This document shows positions 14,457-15,564 of a stretch of DNA of 15,564 nt, in pieces. Under the pieces are notes generated by a model. That model worked only from the letters and a program-made list of their open reading frames with translations, was not told the DNA's origin and did not search any database. This stretch comes from Scatosoma sp045594025 (GTDB lineage: Bacteria; Bacillota; Clostridia; Christensenellales; Borkfalkiaceae). Position 1 is the first letter of the stretch; the number at the start of each line of letters is the position of its first letter. The stretch lies in NCBI GenBank assembly GCA_045594025.1, contig JAZNXS010000015.1:1-15564 (forward strand). Reading direction: 5' to 3'. Both the position numbers and the translations under genes were made by a program.

Positions 14457-14485
14457 ATTATAACATATAAAATGTTATCCGTCAA
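14457..14485 (-). promoter_or_regulatory. Promoter of the lipoprotein gene
   Basis: -35 TTGACG (14480-14485), 17-base spacer, perfect -10 TATAAT (14457-14462), about 80 bases before the start codon. Confidence 0.85.
14460..14478. promoter_or_regulatory. Candidate operator in the lipoprotein promoter
   Basis: A perfect 7-bp inverted repeat ATAACAT/ATGTTAT with a 5-base centre fills the spacer and overlaps the -10 element. A repressor bound here would block RNA polymerase. No regulator gene is adjacent, so its binder is unknown, and AT-rich sequence makes chance dyads more likely. Confidence 0.4.
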
Positions 14486-14525
14486 TAGGCTTTGAAAATT
14501 TTCCCATCGCTTTTTTTATTATTTT

Positions 14526-15305
14526 TTATGCAAATAGCATATCGAGCGCCGTCATAACGATAAATCCGAACATTGCTGTAAAGCTTCCCACGGGGAATGC
14601 AGTTTCCTCCCCCTTTGCCGCCGGACAAAGCTCGTCTATGACTACAAAAAAGATAGCTCCGGCTGAGAAAGCAAGCAACCATGTCTGCAACGATTGCATA
14701 CAACCTGCAAAAAAATATCCGAAAAACGCAAAAATAGGCTCGATAACAGCGCACAAAAATCCGCCGAGAAAGGCTTTTGCGTTGCTTCCATACGCCGCTT
14801 TTAAGGGCAATGATACGGCAGCCCCTTCAGGCAGATTTTGTATTCCTATGCCAACCGCTAACCCGAGAACGGCTATATAAGAGGCGGCTATATTGTTTGC
14901 AAATGCTGCTCCAAAGGCAAATCCTAACGCCAAACCTTCAGGAATATTGTGTATAGCCATAGAAAAAAACAGCTTTTTTGCCTGCATATTTTGATCTATA
15001 CCCTTTTCTTGTTGCATTTTACGCAATATGATGCCCATACCAAGCATGAACCCCGTGCCCATCAGAAACACGCCGAATATTGGAATAAATGCGTAGTTTC
15101 CCATTCGAATTTCCACGTCCGCTAATGCAGGCAGTAGTAAAGACCAAATTGCTGCCGCCAACATAACGCCTGCCGATAGGCCAAAAATAATTCTTTGCAA
15201 GCCTTTTGGGATTTCTTTTTTAAAGAAAAATACCACACCTGCGCCTAAAATCTCCATTAAAAAGACGATAAATATCCCTAAAATCGCCGATAACGTACCG
15301 TTCAT
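14526..15305 (-). CDS. ZIP-family divalent metal transporter
   Basis: 259 residues with about eight membrane segments, normal for bacterial ZIP proteins. The binuclear metal site is visible: HNIPEG at 119-124 in TM4 and QNLPEG at 156-161 in TM5, with Glu225 in TM7. A short charged loop (about 95-111) separates TM3 and TM4. In the usual ZIP topology this moves Zn2+, Fe2+ or Mn2+ into the cytoplasm, although some GufA-type relatives are less well defined. The second motif begins with Gln rather than the His seen in many ZIP proteins, which may affect metal choice. The ATG at 15305 follows GGAGG by 6 bases. No riboswitch or metal-regulator box is recognisable upstream, and no terminator is clear after it. 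Confidence 0.92.
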   Translation of the reverse strand: MNGTLSAILGIFIVFLMEILGAGVVFFFKKEIPKGLQRIIFGLSAGVMLAAAIWSLLLPALADVEIRMGNYAFIPIFGVFLMGTGFMLGMGIILRKMQQEKGIDQNMQAKKLFFSMAIHNIPEGLALGFAFGAAFANNIAASYIAVLGLAVGIGIQNLPEGAAVSLPLKAAYGSNAKAFLGGFLCAVIEPIFAFFGYFFAGCMQSLQTWLLAFSAGAIFFVVIDELCPAAKGEETAFPVGSFTAMFGFIVMTALDMLFA

Positions 15306-15371
15306 ATTTGCCTCCGTATTTCCTTTGAATGAAGAAAATCAGCATTTTTTAACGCTTTTCTCCCACTATGC

Positions 15372-15401
15372 AGTATATGAACGGTAGATAATTTTTGATA
15401 A
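15372..15401 (-). promoter_or_regulatory. Possible promoter of the ZIP transporter gene
   Basis: TATACT (15372-15377) with TTATCA (15396-15401) at an 18-base distance. The -10 is good and the -35 weak. It lies between the rRNA terminator and the ZIP gene, where a promoter is needed. Confidence 0.4.
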
Positions 15402-15435
15402 AAGAAAGAACCGAGTGTCTTTGCGACACTCGGTT
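15401..15435 (-). terminator. rRNA operon terminator after 5S rRNA
   Basis: An 11-bp perfect stem (15425-15435 with 15409-15419), a 5-base loop, and a U-rich tail on the minus strand interrupted by C. It lies 10 bases after the 5S gene. Confidence 0.88.
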
Positions 15436-15445
15436 TTAAATGAAA

Positions 15446-15561
<116 letters not shown>

Positions 15562-15564
15562 GGT

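Overview
The window looks like the chromosome of a Clostridia-type Firmicute of moderate GC content; the exact lineage cannot be read from it. The reasons are the gene order ytxC-thrS-infC-rpmI-rplT (ytxC, thrS and infC also lie near each other in Bacillus), a T-box in front of thrS, an L20-type leader in front of infC, a yybP-ykoY riboswitch, strong GGAGG-type ribosome binding sites, and a YtxC-family sporulation protein.

Layout, left to right. (1) 22-3077, minus: a P2A-type P-type ATPase (139-2808) behind its own promoter, a yybP-ykoY (Mn2+) riboswitch and an intrinsic terminator; a long AT-rich hairpin follows the gene. (2) 3080-3268: a gene-free stretch with three inverted repeats. (3) 3269-6215, minus: the translation operon infC-rpmI-rplT, a terminator, then a TrmH/SpoU RNA methyltransferase and yebC. 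infC starts at an AUU codon behind a leader with a terminator and a candidate antiterminator. (4) 6276-8469, minus: thrS under a threonine T-box whose specifier reads ACC. (5) 8478-9224, minus: ytxC. (6) 9255-11840, plus: leuS, the only plus-strand gene, with consensus promoter and strong terminator. (7) 11845-12303, minus: a short stand-alone AlbA_2/Schlafen-type domain protein. (8) 12338-14485, minus: a lipoprotein built of tandem Listeria-Bacteroides (Flg_new/InlB-B type) repeats, with two modules nearly identical in DNA. (9) 14526-15401, minus: a ZIP-family metal transporter. (10) 15409 to the right edge, minus: 5S rRNA, the last gene of an rRNA operon lying mostly outside the window, with its terminator.

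Most of the window is housekeeping translation machinery: IF3, L35, L20, ThrRS, LeuRS, an rRNA or tRNA methyltransferase, 5S rRNA and the translation-linked YebC. Its main interest is regulatory RNA. Three different cis-acting leaders (metal, ribosomal protein, uncharged tRNA) all use attenuation by intrinsic terminators, and infC adds start-codon autocontrol. Two metal-transport genes, the riboswitch-controlled ATPase and the ZIP protein, lie at opposite ends and are not in one operon. I saw no phage, insertion sequence, CRISPR array, tRNA gene or defence island. I do not see a wholly novel system here; the least explained items are the stand-alone AlbA_2 protein, the inverted repeats at 3153-3256, the dyads in two promoters, and the recently duplicated repeat lipoprotein.
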